From Phycisphaerales bacterium (GTDB taxonomy: Bacteria > Planctomycetota > Phycisphaerae > Phycisphaerales > UBA1924): a DNA stretch of 42,128 bases. This document shows, in pieces, positions 1 to 8,528 of the stretch. The stretch lies in assembly GCA_020427395.1 (NCBI GenBank), contig JAGQON010000006.1, positions 1-42,128 of the forward strand, given 5' to 3'. The notes beneath the pieces are model-generated. The model saw only the letters and a list, made by a program, of their open reading frames with translations. It had not been told where the DNA came from and searched no databases. Within the stretch, counting starts at the first letter, position 1, and each line of letters opens with the position of its first letter. The position numbers and the translations under genes were made by a program.

Positions 1-1
1 G

Positions 2-811
2 TACATCGCCGCGGGTGATATCTACCAGGCCAACCTTGCCCACCACCTCCATGCGTCTTTCTCGGGCGATCCGCTCGGGTTCGCTCAGCAGCTGATCAGC
101 TCGACCCGCCCGCGCTACGGGGCTGTCCTGAGGTTTGAGCACGCGGGGCGATCGCACACGATCTGCTCCATCTCGCCCGAGCTGTTCCTCCGCCTCGATC
201 GAGAAACCGGCGTGCTCGAAACCCGCCCGATGAAGGGCACCCGACCGATCGAAGCCGACGCGAGCGAGCTGGAATCGAGCGACAAGGATCGTGCGGAGCT
301 GAACATGATCACCGATCTGATGCGCAACGATCTCGGGCGGGTGTGCCGCATGGGCAGCGTGCGTGTGCATGATCCGCGACTGATCGAGCCGCATGATTCG
401 GGCGTGCTGCAGGCGAGCTCGGTCGTGCGGGGGCGGTTGCGAGATGGCGTGGGGCTGGGTGAGCTGATCCGGGCGACCTTCCCGCCCGGCTCGGTGACGG
501 GTGCCCCAAAGGTCCGGGCGATGCAGATCATTGACGAGCTTGAGGATCGCCCCCGCCACGCGTACTGCGGCTCGATCATGCACATCGATCCTGCAGGCAA
601 CATCGAGTGCTCGGTGGCCATTCGGACCGCCCATATCTGGGGAGATAACGACCCAGACGGTACTGGAGGTATCCTGAACGGGCAGCTTGTGTACCCTGTG
701 GGGGCGGGGATCGTGGCGGACTCTGACCCGGCGAATGAATGGGCCGAAACCCTCGTGAAAGCGGGGGCTTTGGGGCGATCACCGGGGCTGGGGCTCGATC
801 TTGAGCCCTGA
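2..811 (+). CDS. pabB: Chorismate-utilising enzyme, PabB/TrpE family, 3' part (likely aminodeoxychorismate synthase component I)
   Basis: The gene enters from the left edge, so only the last 269 codons are visible. This is the C-terminal chorismate-binding domain. Visible family signatures are AAGDIYQANL near the start, ETRPMKGTRPI, the block DRAELNMITDLMRNDLG, FPPGSVTGAPK (substrate and Mg binding region), and AYCGSIMHID near the end. These are shared by PabB, TrpE and isochorismate synthases. The GDIYQANL and MKGTRPI wording is closer to PabB, which makes 4-amino-4-deoxychorismate for folate. A class IV aminotransferase (possible PabC) lies at 8529-9443 and an AbgT-type transporter at 34237, which fits loosely but is not an operon. 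TrpE cannot be fully excluded without the N-terminal part. The family is certain; the PabB assignment is moderately sure. Confidence 0.85.
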   Translation, partial: YIAAGDIYQANLAHHLHASFSGDPLGFAQQLISSTRPRYGAVLRFEHAGRSHTICSISPELFLRLDRETGVLETRPMKGTRPIEADASELESSDKDRAELNMITDLMRNDLGRVCRMGSVRVHDPRLIEPHDSGVLQASSVVRGRLRDGVGLGELIRATFPPGSVTGAPKVRAMQIIDELEDRPRHAYCGSIMHIDPAGNIECSVAIRTAHIWGDNDPDGTGGILNGQLVYPVGAGIVADSDPANEWAETLVKAGALGRSPGLGLDLEP

Positions 812-940
812 TTACGAAACCGGTTTTGTGCCAGCGACTGCGCTATGGGACTGAACTCGCGTGGGCTGATCTTCCGATCTGCCTTGGGTGGCGTGACTTA
901 CGACGATTCGGAGCACGCACCTTCGCAGAGGACCAAGAGC

Positions 941-1315
941 ATGACAAGCGATGATCGCCTCACCGAGATGAAACCCGCGATGATCAACGACCGGCGCGCC
1001 CATGATCGCGAGGCGTGCGAGATCGCGGTCAAGCTGCGTCGGAGCGCCAACGCGACCTACAGCTGCGGACGGACGCTTGATCTTTCGATCAGCGGCGCAG
1101 GGATTGAACTCCTCGGGCCTCGCGAGGCGCACGAGGGCGAGCGCATTGCAATTGCGTTTGAGAACCTGCGCTGCCCGGTCACACGGGCGGCACGGATGGT
1201 TGGGGCGCAGGTCGTCCGGGCCGAACCCATGCTTGATGGACGCCAGCGGATCGCGGTGCGTTTCGATGCGTTGCAGATGGGCCTTGAGGGGCTCGAGCTG
1301 CCCGCGGCCGCCTGA
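941..1315 (+). CDS. PilZ domain protein, possible c-di-GMP receptor
   Basis: A 124-residue single-domain protein. An RRAHDRE segment near residue 20 gives an RxxxR-like element. DLSISGAG near residue 47 matches the D/NxSxxG element that PilZ domains use to bind cyclic di-GMP. The rest is beta-strand rich, as expected for the PilZ barrel. The ATG at 941 is preferred because AGAGG lies about 10 bases upstream; the frame stays open to an earlier start at 845, but that N-terminus looks non-coding. It stands alone between the PabB-type gene and a convergent gene. The target process is not visible. The family call is confident; actual nucleotide binding is inferred from the motifs. Confidence 0.8.
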   Translation: MTSDDRLTEMKPAMINDRRAHDREACEIAVKLRRSANATYSCGRTLDLSISGAGIELLGPREAHEGERIAIAFENLRCPVTRAARMVGAQVVRAEPMLDGRQRIAVRFDALQMGLEGLELPAAA

Positions 1316-1352
1316 ACCCGCACGATGAATAGCAATACATCGATGATGCCGC

Positions 1353-2645
1353 TCACGGCGTGGCGAGCAGCGTGTCGATCGCTTCGCGCGCTCTCTTCAC
1401 GAGGTCTTCAGCGCTGAGGTTCTTCTCGATGCCGTGCTGGTGCACGATCGAGCCGTCGGCGTCGATCACCACGATCGTGGGGAACACGCGCACCCGAAAG
1501 TCGTTGGCGACCGAGCCGGGGTTGATTGCCAGTGTGATGTCCGGGTGGGCGCTGGTGAAGTCGCGCTGCACGCGGCTGGGGTCGCCCTCACGCATGGACA
1601 GGGCCACGACATCGACGGTGTCATCACCGAGTTCGCTGGCGAGGGTGTTGATCAGTGGGGTGGTGTCGTTGCAGGGCATGCACCATGAGCCGCAGAAGTA
1701 GAAAACGGTGATTCGCCCGCTCTGGGTGGTGTTATCGATGGTGGAGCCGTCCACGGTGGTGAAGGAGAACGACGGGGCGCTGGGGTTGCTGGGGCCATTT
1801 GGCGTCGCGGGCTTGGCGGGGCTGGGGTTGCTGGTGCTGGGCGGGGTGGTGGTCTCGGGCTCTTCTGTCAGCGGTGTGGTGGGCTTGGCGGTCGGCATGC
1901 GCGAGACGACCTTGAAGCTGCTCGGGCGGTTCACATCAAGCTGCTTGGGATCGGGGTCCGCGAGCTTGAAATCGCTCATCTCAAAGGTGAGCTTCACCTT
2001 AACGAAGCCCGCATCGGTGATCTGCTGGAGCTTGCGGGGCAGCTTGTCATCGGTGCTGATCCACCAGATGGCCTGATCGTACTTGGCGCTGTTGCTGCGG
2101 GGGTTGGAGTCGGTCTTCTTGCGATTGATGACGACCTGGTCGCACATGATGCCGTTGACCTCTTCCTGAGCGCCCAGGGTGATCGAGTCGGCGTTGTTGG
2201 CGTCCTTGGCGTAGGGGTCGCTCTGGATGATGGAATCGATGAGCACCAGCGTGAGGGCGCTGGGGATGCCTCGCGTTCCGATGGGGGCGATGTTGATGGT
2301 CTGCTCCTCGCGATCAGACCAGATGTAGCGATCGCTGGCGATGACCATATCGATCGCCTTGGAAGGGCCGGCTTGCTTGTCCTTGCCCTCGCCGATGACG
2401 CGGATCACGCGTCCGAGTTCCTCGCTGGTTCCGTAGAAGAGCTTGCCGCTCATCGACGGCATGGTGGGGTTGAGCATCGATCCGCCCTCGCCCGTGAGTT
2501 TGAACTGGGCCTCGAAGCCCTGGATCTCGGCGATCGCCTGGCGCGAGGCATCGAGCACCTCGTTGGCGCTCTGGGCTTGCAGCAGCGGCGAGATGAGGGT
2601 GAGGGTCAGGACGGCGGCGAAAGCGGTCATACGGGCGTGGAACAT
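1353..2645 (-). CDS. Secreted fusion: LolA/DUF2092-like domain plus TlpA-type thioredoxin domain
   Basis: 430 residues with an N-terminal signal peptide (hydrophobic residues 8-24). Residues about 27-250 form a beta-rich domain like the LolA/RseB/DUF2092 group: DASRQAI at the start, a measured-lipoprotein style core, and DKLPRKL near residue 200. A linker rich in P, T and S covers about 250-292. The C-terminal part (about 292-425) is a thioredoxin fold with WCMPC (C322, C325) and the cis-proline segment VFPTIVV. This suggests an exported thiol-disulfide protein, perhaps acting on envelope proteins or cytochromes. The start is supported by GGGAG just upstream. It follows trpC by 59 bases on the same strand and may be co-transcribed. 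The function of the N-terminal domain is not known. Confidence 0.75.
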   Translation of the reverse strand: MFHARMTAFAAVLTLTLISPLLQAQSANEVLDASRQAIAEIQGFEAQFKLTGEGGSMLNPTMPSMSGKLFYGTSEELGRVIRVIGEGKDKQAGPSKAIDMVIASDRYIWSDREEQTINIAPIGTRGIPSALTLVLIDSIIQSDPYAKDANNADSITLGAQEEVNGIMCDQVVINRKKTDSNPRSNSAKYDQAIWWISTDDKLPRKLQQITDAGFVKVKLTFEMSDFKLADPDPKQLDVNRPSSFKVVSRMPTAKPTTPLTEEPETTTPPSTSNPSPAKPATPNGPSNPSAPSFSFTTVDGSTIDNTTQSGRITVFYFCGSWCMPCNDTTPLINTLASELGDDTVDVVALSMREGDPSRVQRDFTSAHPDITLAINPGSVANDFRVRVFPTIVVIDADGSIVHQHGIEKNLSAEDLVKRAREAIDTLLATP

Positions 2646-2704
2646 GGATTCTCCCGGGAGTGGATCGAGCGGTCGGCCCTGCGCAAAACGCCGGGCCTAG
2701 GGGA

Positions 2705-3577
2705 TTATTGCGGCGATTCGCCGGCGGGGTTCAGCATCGCCCTCAGGGCCCGTCCGGGGTGGGGCTGGCGCATGAGGTGCTCGCCGATCAGGGCGATGTG
2801 CACGCCGTGTGAGCGGAGATGCGCAAGATCTTCGTGGGTCTTGATCCCCGATTCGGAGACGAGCTTGGATGGATCGGGGACCAGATCGAGCAGATCGGTG
2901 GTGTGGGCGAGGTCGGTGATCATCCGCGTGAGGTCGCGGTTGTTGATGCCCAGCAGCGTGCGCGGGTTGAGGTTTTCCCCCAGAATCGGCAGGGCGCGCA
3001 GCAGGTTCTCGCGTGAGTGGACCTCGAGCAGCGTGGAGAGCCCCAGCTCGTTGGAAAGGGCCAGCAGCTCGCGGATCTGGGCGTCGCTGAGGCACTCGGC
3101 GATGAGCAGGACGGCGTCGGCGTGGTGGACGCGGGCTTCGATCACCTGGTAGGGGTCGATGATGAAGTCCTTGCGGATCACGGGCAGGGCGATGCGGTCT
3201 TTGATCTGGCGGAGAAAGCGGAGATCTCCGCCGAAGAACTTTTCGTCCGTGAGGCATGAAATTGCCGATGCGCCAGATTCGGAGTATTGATGCGCGATGG
3301 CAGCAGGAATGAAACCATCTGAGTCGTATTCGGGGCGGATGAGCCCCGCGCTGGGGCTGCGCCGCTTGACCTCGGCGATCACGCGTGTTTCGTCGCGTCC
3401 CGGGGCCGGTTCGGTCAGGGCCTCGAAGAACCCGCGAGGCTGTGGTGCATCCGCCAGCATGGCCCGCAGCTCGTTGATGGGGGTTGCTGATCTGGCCGCG
3501 TCCACCTCGGTGCGCTTGTGCTCGACGATCTCACGGAGCGTCGCGGGCATCTCGGGTTGGCGGGATTCATCGGGCAT
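2705..3577 (-). CDS. trpC: Indole-3-glycerol phosphate synthase
   Basis: 290 residues, the usual length for a monofunctional TrpC, which closes CdRP to indole-3-glycerol phosphate in tryptophan synthesis. It is a TIM barrel with the whole family series in order: EVKRRSPSAG (catalytic lysine strand), LTDEKFFGG, RKDFIID, LLEVHS, GINNRDL, SESGI and IGEHLMR. It is a cytoplasmic enzyme. No other trp gene is adjacent, although trpS lies 3 kb away, so the pathway appears dispersed. It is divergent from the CPBP protease gene with only 49 bases between starts. I see no leader peptide or terminator in that gap, so no attenuation is evident here. No strong ribosome site supports the start, and a slightly later start is possible. 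Confidence 0.95.
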   Translation of the reverse strand: MPDESRQPEMPATLREIVEHKRTEVDAARSATPINELRAMLADAPQPRGFFEALTEPAPGRDETRVIAEVKRRSPSAGLIRPEYDSDGFIPAAIAHQYSESGASAISCLTDEKFFGGDLRFLRQIKDRIALPVIRKDFIIDPYQVIEARVHHADAVLLIAECLSDAQIRELLALSNELGLSTLLEVHSRENLLRALPILGENLNPRTLLGINNRDLTRMITDLAHTTDLLDLVPDPSKLVSESGIKTHEDLAHLRSHGVHIALIGEHLMRQPHPGRALRAMLNPAGESPQ

Positions 3578-3626
3578 CGATCTCGCTCATCGGCGGGGTC
3601 CGGGGTCGAATCGAGCACGACTGGCC

Positions 3627-4634
3627 ATGTTGCTCACGGGTGTCGTGCTCGCGGGGGTGATTGTATCGCCCGCGATGGCGGCGGATTCCTACACCATGGC
3701 GCAGGTCGTGGATACCAACGACGTCCAGAGCCGCAGCGTGAGCGATGTGCTCCACACCATGAAGGAGTGGAAGCTGCTGACGCTGGGCGTCTCGATGCTG
3801 CTGGTGATCATGCTGCTTTTCGCCGGTGGGCTGCTCAAGCCGGGCGGGTTCAAGAAGGCGGGGCTGCGTGATGTCTCGCTGCTCCCCAGCGTGGTCTGGG
3901 TTTTCAGCGCTCTGGTGGTGATGCTCGCGGCCATGTCCGCCCCGACGCTGATTTCCAAGATCCAGTGGATCCAGGATCAGGAGTACACCGAGCTGCAGAT
4001 GCAGGCGATCAACGCCGTAGGCTTCTACCTGTTTGGCATCCTTGCGGGCATCGGCATGCTGTTCGTGCTCAAGCGATCCACGATGGAGAACAAGGAGTGC
4101 AAGGCCGGTTTGGGGCTGAGCATCCTCGACTTCCCGGTAGGGCTCGGATGCTTTATGCTCGCGTTCCCCTTTATCGAGCTCATGAGCATGCTTGGCGTGT
4201 TCGCCTACACCCAGACGCAGGGCACGCCGCCCGCGGGCATGGCGCATCCGACGCTTGAGATGCTCACGAATGAGCCGAGCAATCCGTGGATCTGGGCGAT
4301 CGTGGGCGGCGCGGTGATCGGTGCCCCGTTTGTCGAGGAGCTGATTTATCGTGTGTTCATCCAGGGGGCGATGCTCAAGTGGCTCAAGAGCCCCTGGCTC
4401 TCGATTGTGTTCACGAGCATCATCTTCGCGGCGATGCACCGGGCGGGCCCGGTCGAGACGCGTGTGCCCTACCACGCCCTGCTGCCGATCTTCGCGGTGG
4501 GGATGACCTGCGGCATCGCCTACGAGCGGACTCGGCGTGTGGGCGTGCCGATCATGATGCACATCTGTTTCAACGCGCTCAATGTGCTGCTGGCGCTACT
4601 GGTGAGCGCGGACGCGTCGCAGACGGGCGTGTGA
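3627..4634 (+). CDS. CPBP family intramembrane glutamic endopeptidase
   Basis: 335 residues with about eight hydrophobic segments and a possible signal sequence at the N-terminus. The C-terminal third carries the three CPBP (Abi/CAAX protease) motifs: EExxxR as EELIYR (E237, E238), FxxxH ending at H271, and HxxxN as HICFN (H312, N316). These are the catalytic residues of Rce1-type proteases, so the protein should be an active membrane peptidase. The substrate is unknown; bacterial members are linked to peptide modification, immunity or protein sorting. The ATG at 3627 is chosen because an earlier start would run antisense through trpC. The N-terminal 200 residues before the motif region are longer than in minimal CPBP proteins and contain extra membrane segments. 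Confidence 0.85.
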   Translation: MLLTGVVLAGVIVSPAMAADSYTMAQVVDTNDVQSRSVSDVLHTMKEWKLLTLGVSMLLVIMLLFAGGLLKPGGFKKAGLRDVSLLPSVVWVFSALVVMLAAMSAPTLISKIQWIQDQEYTELQMQAINAVGFYLFGILAGIGMLFVLKRSTMENKECKAGLGLSILDFPVGLGCFMLAFPFIELMSMLGVFAYTQTQGTPPAGMAHPTLEMLTNEPSNPWIWAIVGGAVIGAPFVEELIYRVFIQGAMLKWLKSPWLSIVFTSIIFAAMHRAGPVETRVPYHALLPIFAVGMTCGIAYERTRRVGVPIMMHICFNALNVLLALLVSADASQTGV

Positions 4635-4643
4635 TCGGGCGGA

Positions 4644-5312
4644 TCACGGGCAACCGGCGTTGTAGCTGATCAGGAACGCAGACACATCGAAAAAGTTGAA
4701 CAGGCCGTCGCTGTTGAAATCGGCGATGGGGTCCATCGCGTTGTACGCAACGAGGAACGCGGAGACATCGAAGAAGTTGAGCACGCCGTCGCCCGTGAGG
4801 TCGGCGGGGCATGGGTTGAAGAAAACGAGGTTGTCGCCGAGCACGACTTCGAAGCTGCCGTACTGAGATGGTGCCCAGTTCGAGTACGAGCTAACGATGA
4901 CGATGTAGGCGATATCCGTGTCGAGTGCTGCAGCGCCCATCGCGTAGGCGTTCGGGTAGCCGGCGCTGTCGTCGTCCGCGTGCAGCAGGTTCATGCTTGG
5001 CGAGGATGGGTCGAAGCCCGTGCAGTAGACCGCGACGAACGGGTCGAAGTCGATCGGCGTCGGTTCGAGCGAGTTGACACGCACATCGAGCGGGGTGTTT
5101 GGGGCGGTTGCCTTGATGTAGAAGCGGGCAAAGGGGACGGCGTCGTTGATCGAATCCTGCGCGGCCACATCGCCGCACAGGCCCCCGATGACGATCCCGC
5201 TCGTTGACATCCGATCCCAGGTTGGGGACTGGCTGGTGAGCTCGCTCGTTTGGACATCGGCGATTGCGGGGAGCGTGATGGCGGCGCAGGCTATTGCTGC
5301 AAGGGTATTCAT
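4644..5312 (-). CDS. Secreted protein with C-terminal GC-type dockerin tag
   Basis: 222 residues. A signal peptide (residues 1-18, ending AIA) is followed by a domain of about 150 residues that I do not recognise; it looks like a pre-peptidase or beta-sandwich module (repeated hydrophobic strands, DFDPFVAVY). The last 53 residues hold two copies of a calcium-loop motif, ADLTGDGVLNFFDVSAFL and DFNSDGLFNFFDVSAFL, ending in NAGCP. The same tag ends the proteins at 22849 and 24745. A perfect AAGGAG sits 8 bases before the ATG. It is the last gene of a three-gene minus-strand cluster with the tail-collar protein. The tag probably directs surface attachment or sorting, which is inference. Confidence 0.8.
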   Translation of the reverse strand: MNTLAAIACAAITLPAIADVQTSELTSQSPTWDRMSTSGIVIGGLCGDVAAQDSINDAVPFARFYIKATAPNTPLDVRVNSLEPTPIDFDPFVAVYCTGFDPSSPSMNLLHADDDSAGYPNAYAMGAAALDTDIAYIVIVSSYSNWAPSQYGSFEVVLGDNLVFFNPCPADLTGDGVLNFFDVSAFLVAYNAMDPIADFNSDGLFNFFDVSAFLISYNAGCP

Positions 5313-5334
5313 CGTGGTTCTCCTTGCGGGGCGA

Positions 5335-5898
5335 TCATGGGCGAGATGGGAAGATGCCCTGCAGGCAGATGATGAAGTTGACGCAGTTGAAGGGTGACAT
5401 GTTGTCGTGCGCCTGGTTTCCGCCCGCGGACTCGATCGTGGTGGACGCACTGTGCATCTGGTCACTGAGCTCGATGTTGGCGCTGTTCTCGTCGGCCCAG
5501 TCCGGATCGCCCGACCCGGATTTCGCGGGGATCGCGTCCTCGGGGTTGGTCACGGTTCCTTCGGAGTCGGATGCTTCAGAGGTGACCTGGGTGGTTGCGC
5601 TGTGTGTGTGCGCCGGCATCTGGGCGGTTGTTAGGGTGACATTCTCGACTCCGCCCTTTTGCCCGAGAAAGCGTTGCGAGAGCCCGGGCCCGTGCCCGGG
5701 GTGCATGGGGAAGCGTCCGCGGAGATCCGGCAGCGCGAATGTGGTTTGTCCATCGCCGCCGTAGGTTGTGCCGAGGATTGAGAAGAGTGCAGTGTACTGT
5801 GAGATTGGCAGCAGCTGCCCACTGCAGAACGCCCAGTTGCGGGGCGCGAAGTTGCCCGCGAACATACGAATTTCTCCGAGACATCCTTCACCCGGCAT
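5335..5898 (-). CDS. Phage tail collar domain protein (microcystin-dependent protein-like)
   Basis: 187 residues. The N-terminus EIRMFAGNFAPRNWAFCSGQ, then LLPISQYTALFSILG, TTYGGDGQTTFALPDLRGR, and MPAHTH further on are diagnostic of the tail-collar (MdpB-like) family. The C-terminus has SPFNCVNFIICLQGIFPSR, the usual family ending. These proteins derive from phage fibre collars but are widespread as single chromosomal genes with unknown roles. No other phage gene is nearby, so this is not a prophage remnant. An AAGGAG sits just upstream, and the start overlaps the end of the upstream gene by 11 bases, so the two are probably translationally coupled. Confidence 0.88.
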   Translation of the reverse strand: MPGEGCLGEIRMFAGNFAPRNWAFCSGQLLPISQYTALFSILGTTYGGDGQTTFALPDLRGRFPMHPGHGPGLSQRFLGQKGGVENVTLTTAQMPAHTHSATTQVTSEASDSEGTVTNPEDAIPAKSGSGDPDWADENSANIELSDQMHSASTTIESAGGNQAHDNMSPFNCVNFIICLQGIFPSRP

Positions 5899-6556
5899 GG
5901 TTTGCTCCTTCGATTTGTGATTCTGATTCAGTTATCCGAACACTCATGAGCATGCACGATCGTGCACGCGCTTCGAAGAGCGATCGGACCTGGGTCGGCG
6001 TTTGTGATTCGTTGATACTGATGGTGCTCGTGCGCCAGACTGGTGCGCGGGCATCTGGGCTTGTGGGAATCGCGAGCAGATACGAGCCGGCTCGGGTTGC
6101 GTCGATGCGGATCTTGTGCTGCTGACGAAGCTCACCGAGGCGCTGGGTGACGATGAGCGTGAGCCCGCCGGCCGCATCTGGGCGGATGGGCGAGCTGATC
6201 CCGGCGGGGAAGGCGCCGAGCCCGGCCTTGTGGGCGCTGTAGAGGATCGAATCGATCCCGCTGGCGGGGTGGTGCATCTCGATGTCAACGGCGGCATCGC
6301 TCGCGATCCGCGACTCGGTGCAGGCGAGCGGCGAGAGCTCGATCTGCGGTGCAGCAATGGATGCGCGATCAGCGAAGAGCGAGGATGGTCGCGTGGCAAT
6401 GACGCGGGTGGCGTCTACCTCGTGTGGCCTGAGTTCCACGAGCTCTGGGCGAGCAAATCGCAGCGATCGGGCTGTGTGACCCAGGATCGGCATCCCTGTG
6501 ACGCTCGATGCGGCGGCGGTGACGGCGCTGACCGCGATGAATCCTCTTCGGTGCAT
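5888..6556 (-). CDS. Secreted protein of unknown function with RR-type signal
   Basis: 222 residues. The N-terminus MHRRGFIAVSAVTAAASSV has paired arginines followed by a hydrophobic stretch, resembling a Tat signal though without a full SRRxFLK. The mature part has no motif that I recognise; it is rich in beta-prone segments (LTLIVTQRL, GSYLLAIP). AGAGGGG lies about 7 bases before the ATG. Its 3' end overlaps the tail-collar gene by 11 bases, so both are likely made together. Small partner genes often accompany tail-collar genes in bacteria, and this may be such a partner. The function is not known. Confidence 0.65.
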   Translation of the reverse strand: MHRRGFIAVSAVTAAASSVTGMPILGHTARSLRFARPELVELRPHEVDATRVIATRPSSLFADRASIAAPQIELSPLACTESRIASDAAVDIEMHHPASGIDSILYSAHKAGLGAFPAGISSPIRPDAAGGLTLIVTQRLGELRQQHKIRIDATRAGSYLLAIPTSPDARAPVWRTSTISINESQTPTQVRSLFEARARSCMLMSVRITESESQIEGANHAG

Positions 6557-6574
6557 GTGGCCCCTCTCAGTTCT

Positions 6575-6593
6575 CCGGGATCAGGCATCCCGG
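6575..6593. repeat. Hairpin in the divergent promoter region
   Basis: Perfect 7-bp inverted repeat CCGGGAT/ATCCCGG with a 5-base loop. It lies 19 bases upstream of the minus-strand secreted gene and about 160 bases upstream of trpS. It could be part of the 5' untranslated region of the minus-strand cluster or an operator. No terminator T-run follows on either strand. Confidence 0.35.
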
Positions 6594-6752
6594 CGGCCCC
6601 GTTCAGAGACGGGTCGTGTCCATACTAAGCGATGGCGGTGGACTCTCTGTGTTGCGAAATCGCAAAAACAGCCGACGAATCCTCAGAAAAGCACTTGCGA
6701 GCTACGATCCCGACTCTCAGATCGAGTTCCCCAAGGCACAGGTCCACGCAAC

Positions 6753-7820
6753 ATGAGCACCAAACCCCGCATTCTCACCGGCGATACTCCCACGGGTCAG
6801 CTGCACCTGGGGCACTGGGTCGGCTCTCTTGAGAACCGTGTCAAGCTGATCGATGAGTACGAGTGCTTCTTCCTGATCGCGAACATGCACGCGTTCACGA
6901 CGCGGGCCGACAAGCCCGACGAGATCCGGCGCAGCACGCTGGACATCGTGAAGGACTGGATCTCGTGCGGCATGGACCCCGAGAAGTCGACCTTCGTGCT
7001 CCAGACCGAGATCCCGGGCATCGCAGAGCTGACCTGGTATCTCGCGATGCTGCTGCCGTTCAATCGCGTGATGCGGAACCCGACGCTCAAGACCGAACTC
7101 GAGGACAAGGGGCTGGGCGATTCGTACTCGTTCGGCTTCCCGATGTACAGCGTTGGGCAGTGCGCGGACATCCTGATCTTCCGCCCCGAGCTGGTGCCGG
7201 TGGGCGAGGACCAGCTGGCGCACATCGAGCCCTGCCGCGAGGTGGCGCGCCGGTTCAACCAGCTCTACTGCGGCGTGAACCCGCACACCGAGGACGACGA
7301 CTATGTCAAGGCGGGCGGGCTGTTCCCGATCCCCGAGGGCAAGGTCGGTCGTGTGGCGCGGCTGGTGGGCACGGACGGAAAGCTCAAGATGTCCAAGTCG
7401 CTCAACAACGCGATCTTCCTGACTGATACCTTCAAGCAGATCAAGAAGAAGATGGGCGGGCTCTACACCGGGCGGACGGCGATGGACGAGCCGGGCGACA
7501 TCCATAACGCGTTGTTTGATTATGTGCGGGCGTTTATCGCCGATGACGAGCGGATCAAGGAGCTCGAAGAGGCGTATTCCAAGGGCGACAACATCGGTGA
7601 TGGGCACATCAAGGTGGAGATTGCCCAGCACATCGACAAGCTGCTTGAACCGATGCGGGAACGCCGCGTACCGTTTGAGGGCGAGGCTGGTGACCGGAAA
7701 GTGCTCGAGATCCTGCGTGAGCACACCAGACAAGCCAATAACGCGGCGGAAGAAACCCTCTATCTTGCCAAGCAGGCGATGAAACTCGACTTTGGTAAGC
7801 GATCACTCATGTTTGAGTAA
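6753..7820 (+). CDS. trpS: Tryptophan--tRNA ligase
   Basis: 355 residues, somewhat longer than the common bacterial TrpRS of about 330. It is a class I aminoacyl-tRNA synthetase. The HIGH-type motif is HLGH (residues 18-21) within PTGQLHLGHW, and KMSKS is present at 212-216. QTEIPGIAELTW and the conserved GEDQLAHIEPCREVARRFN (Trp/tRNA acceptor recognition) are clear. The ATG at 6753 is chosen because the protein starts just before the Rossmann strand (KPRILTGD); longer upstream extensions are non-coding in character. No Trp-rich leader or terminator hairpin is visible in the 196-base divergent upstream region. The next gene begins 17 bases after the stop. Confidence 0.95.
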   Translation: MSTKPRILTGDTPTGQLHLGHWVGSLENRVKLIDEYECFFLIANMHAFTTRADKPDEIRRSTLDIVKDWISCGMDPEKSTFVLQTEIPGIAELTWYLAMLLPFNRVMRNPTLKTELEDKGLGDSYSFGFPMYSVGQCADILIFRPELVPVGEDQLAHIEPCREVARRFNQLYCGVNPHTEDDDYVKAGGLFPIPEGKVGRVARLVGTDGKLKMSKSLNNAIFLTDTFKQIKKKMGGLYTGRTAMDEPGDIHNALFDYVRAFIADDERIKELEEAYSKGDNIGDGHIKVEIAQHIDKLLEPMRERRVPFEGEAGDRKVLEILREHTRQANNAAEETLYLAKQAMKLDFGKRSLMFE

Positions 7821-7837
7821 TTGTAGAATGTGGGCAC

Positions 7838-8500
7838 ATGACCCGAAGCTTTTTCCCATCTTGCCGCGCCCTGCGCGATTCGGACCGACCGATCGACTCG
7901 GCCTCGGGTTTGCCTATCCCGCCCATGGGGCACAACCCCGACGCGGAGCGTGAGGACGATTCCTTCAAAGAGGGTGTCGACAAGGCGGTGTGGAAGAAGG
8001 CCGAATCCGAGCGGGTCCACGACAAGCCGCCGAGGTATCTGTTCGCGCGGGTGAGCGTGTTCCTCATCATGCTGCTGTGGGTGATCCCCGGCTTCCTGAA
8101 GGTCAAGGACATCTCGGCGTTCATGGGCATCGTCGAGCAGCACGAGGTCATCCCCGAGCAGTACGAGCCGCTGCTGATGTGGGTGGGCCCGGGCGAGCTG
8201 GTGATGGGGCTGCTGCTGGTCTTCGTGATGGGCAGCGAGCTCCGCAAGCCCTTCGGCAAGCTGGTCCTGCTGGCTTCGATGGCGTTGATTGGTGTGTTTA
8301 CCTATTACCTCACGCTGGTGGACCCGGTGGTTCTGCAGACCTCTGGCTGCGGCTGCCTGAGCGATTACCGCATCGCGTCGGGGATCGAGGATGGTCCGCG
8401 CTACTTCGCGTACGGCAAGAACCTGATCCTGCTGATCCTGCATGTGGTGGCGCTGCTTGGGCCGGCGATGGTGGATTCGCGCCGGCGTCACGCGGGCTGA
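7838..8500 (+). CDS. MauE/DoxX-like membrane protein
   Basis: About 220 residues. The N-terminal 65 residues are charged and hydrophilic, followed by four predicted membrane helices (from FARVSVFLIMLLWVIPGFLK on). GCGCL after helix 3 resembles the cysteine motif of MauE-type DoxX-superfamily proteins, which help form disulfides or deliver reducing equivalents. The substrate is not evident. The start is uncertain: 7838 gives the full length, while an in-frame ATG at 7925 would remove 29 residues; neither has a good ribosome site. It lies 17 bases downstream of trpS and 28 bases upstream of the aminotransferase gene, so the three may form one transcript. Confidence 0.65.
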   Translation: MTRSFFPSCRALRDSDRPIDSASGLPIPPMGHNPDAEREDDSFKEGVDKAVWKKAESERVHDKPPRYLFARVSVFLIMLLWVIPGFLKVKDISAFMGIVEQHEVIPEQYEPLLMWVGPGELVMGLLLVFVMGSELRKPFGKLVLLASMALIGVFTYYLTLVDPVVLQTSGCGCLSDYRIASGIEDGPRYFAYGKNLILLILHVVALLGPAMVDSRRRHAG

Positions 8501-8528
8501 TCTGCCCTGCCCCGCATACGCTCTGACC

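Noticed and set aside
5335..5898. Prophage remnant
   Set aside because: Only a tail-collar domain is present. There are no integrase, terminase or structural genes, and collar proteins are common as single chromosomal genes.
6557..6752. Trp leader peptide or attenuator before trpS
   Set aside because: No short frame with Trp codons and no terminator hairpin with a T-run is present in the gap.
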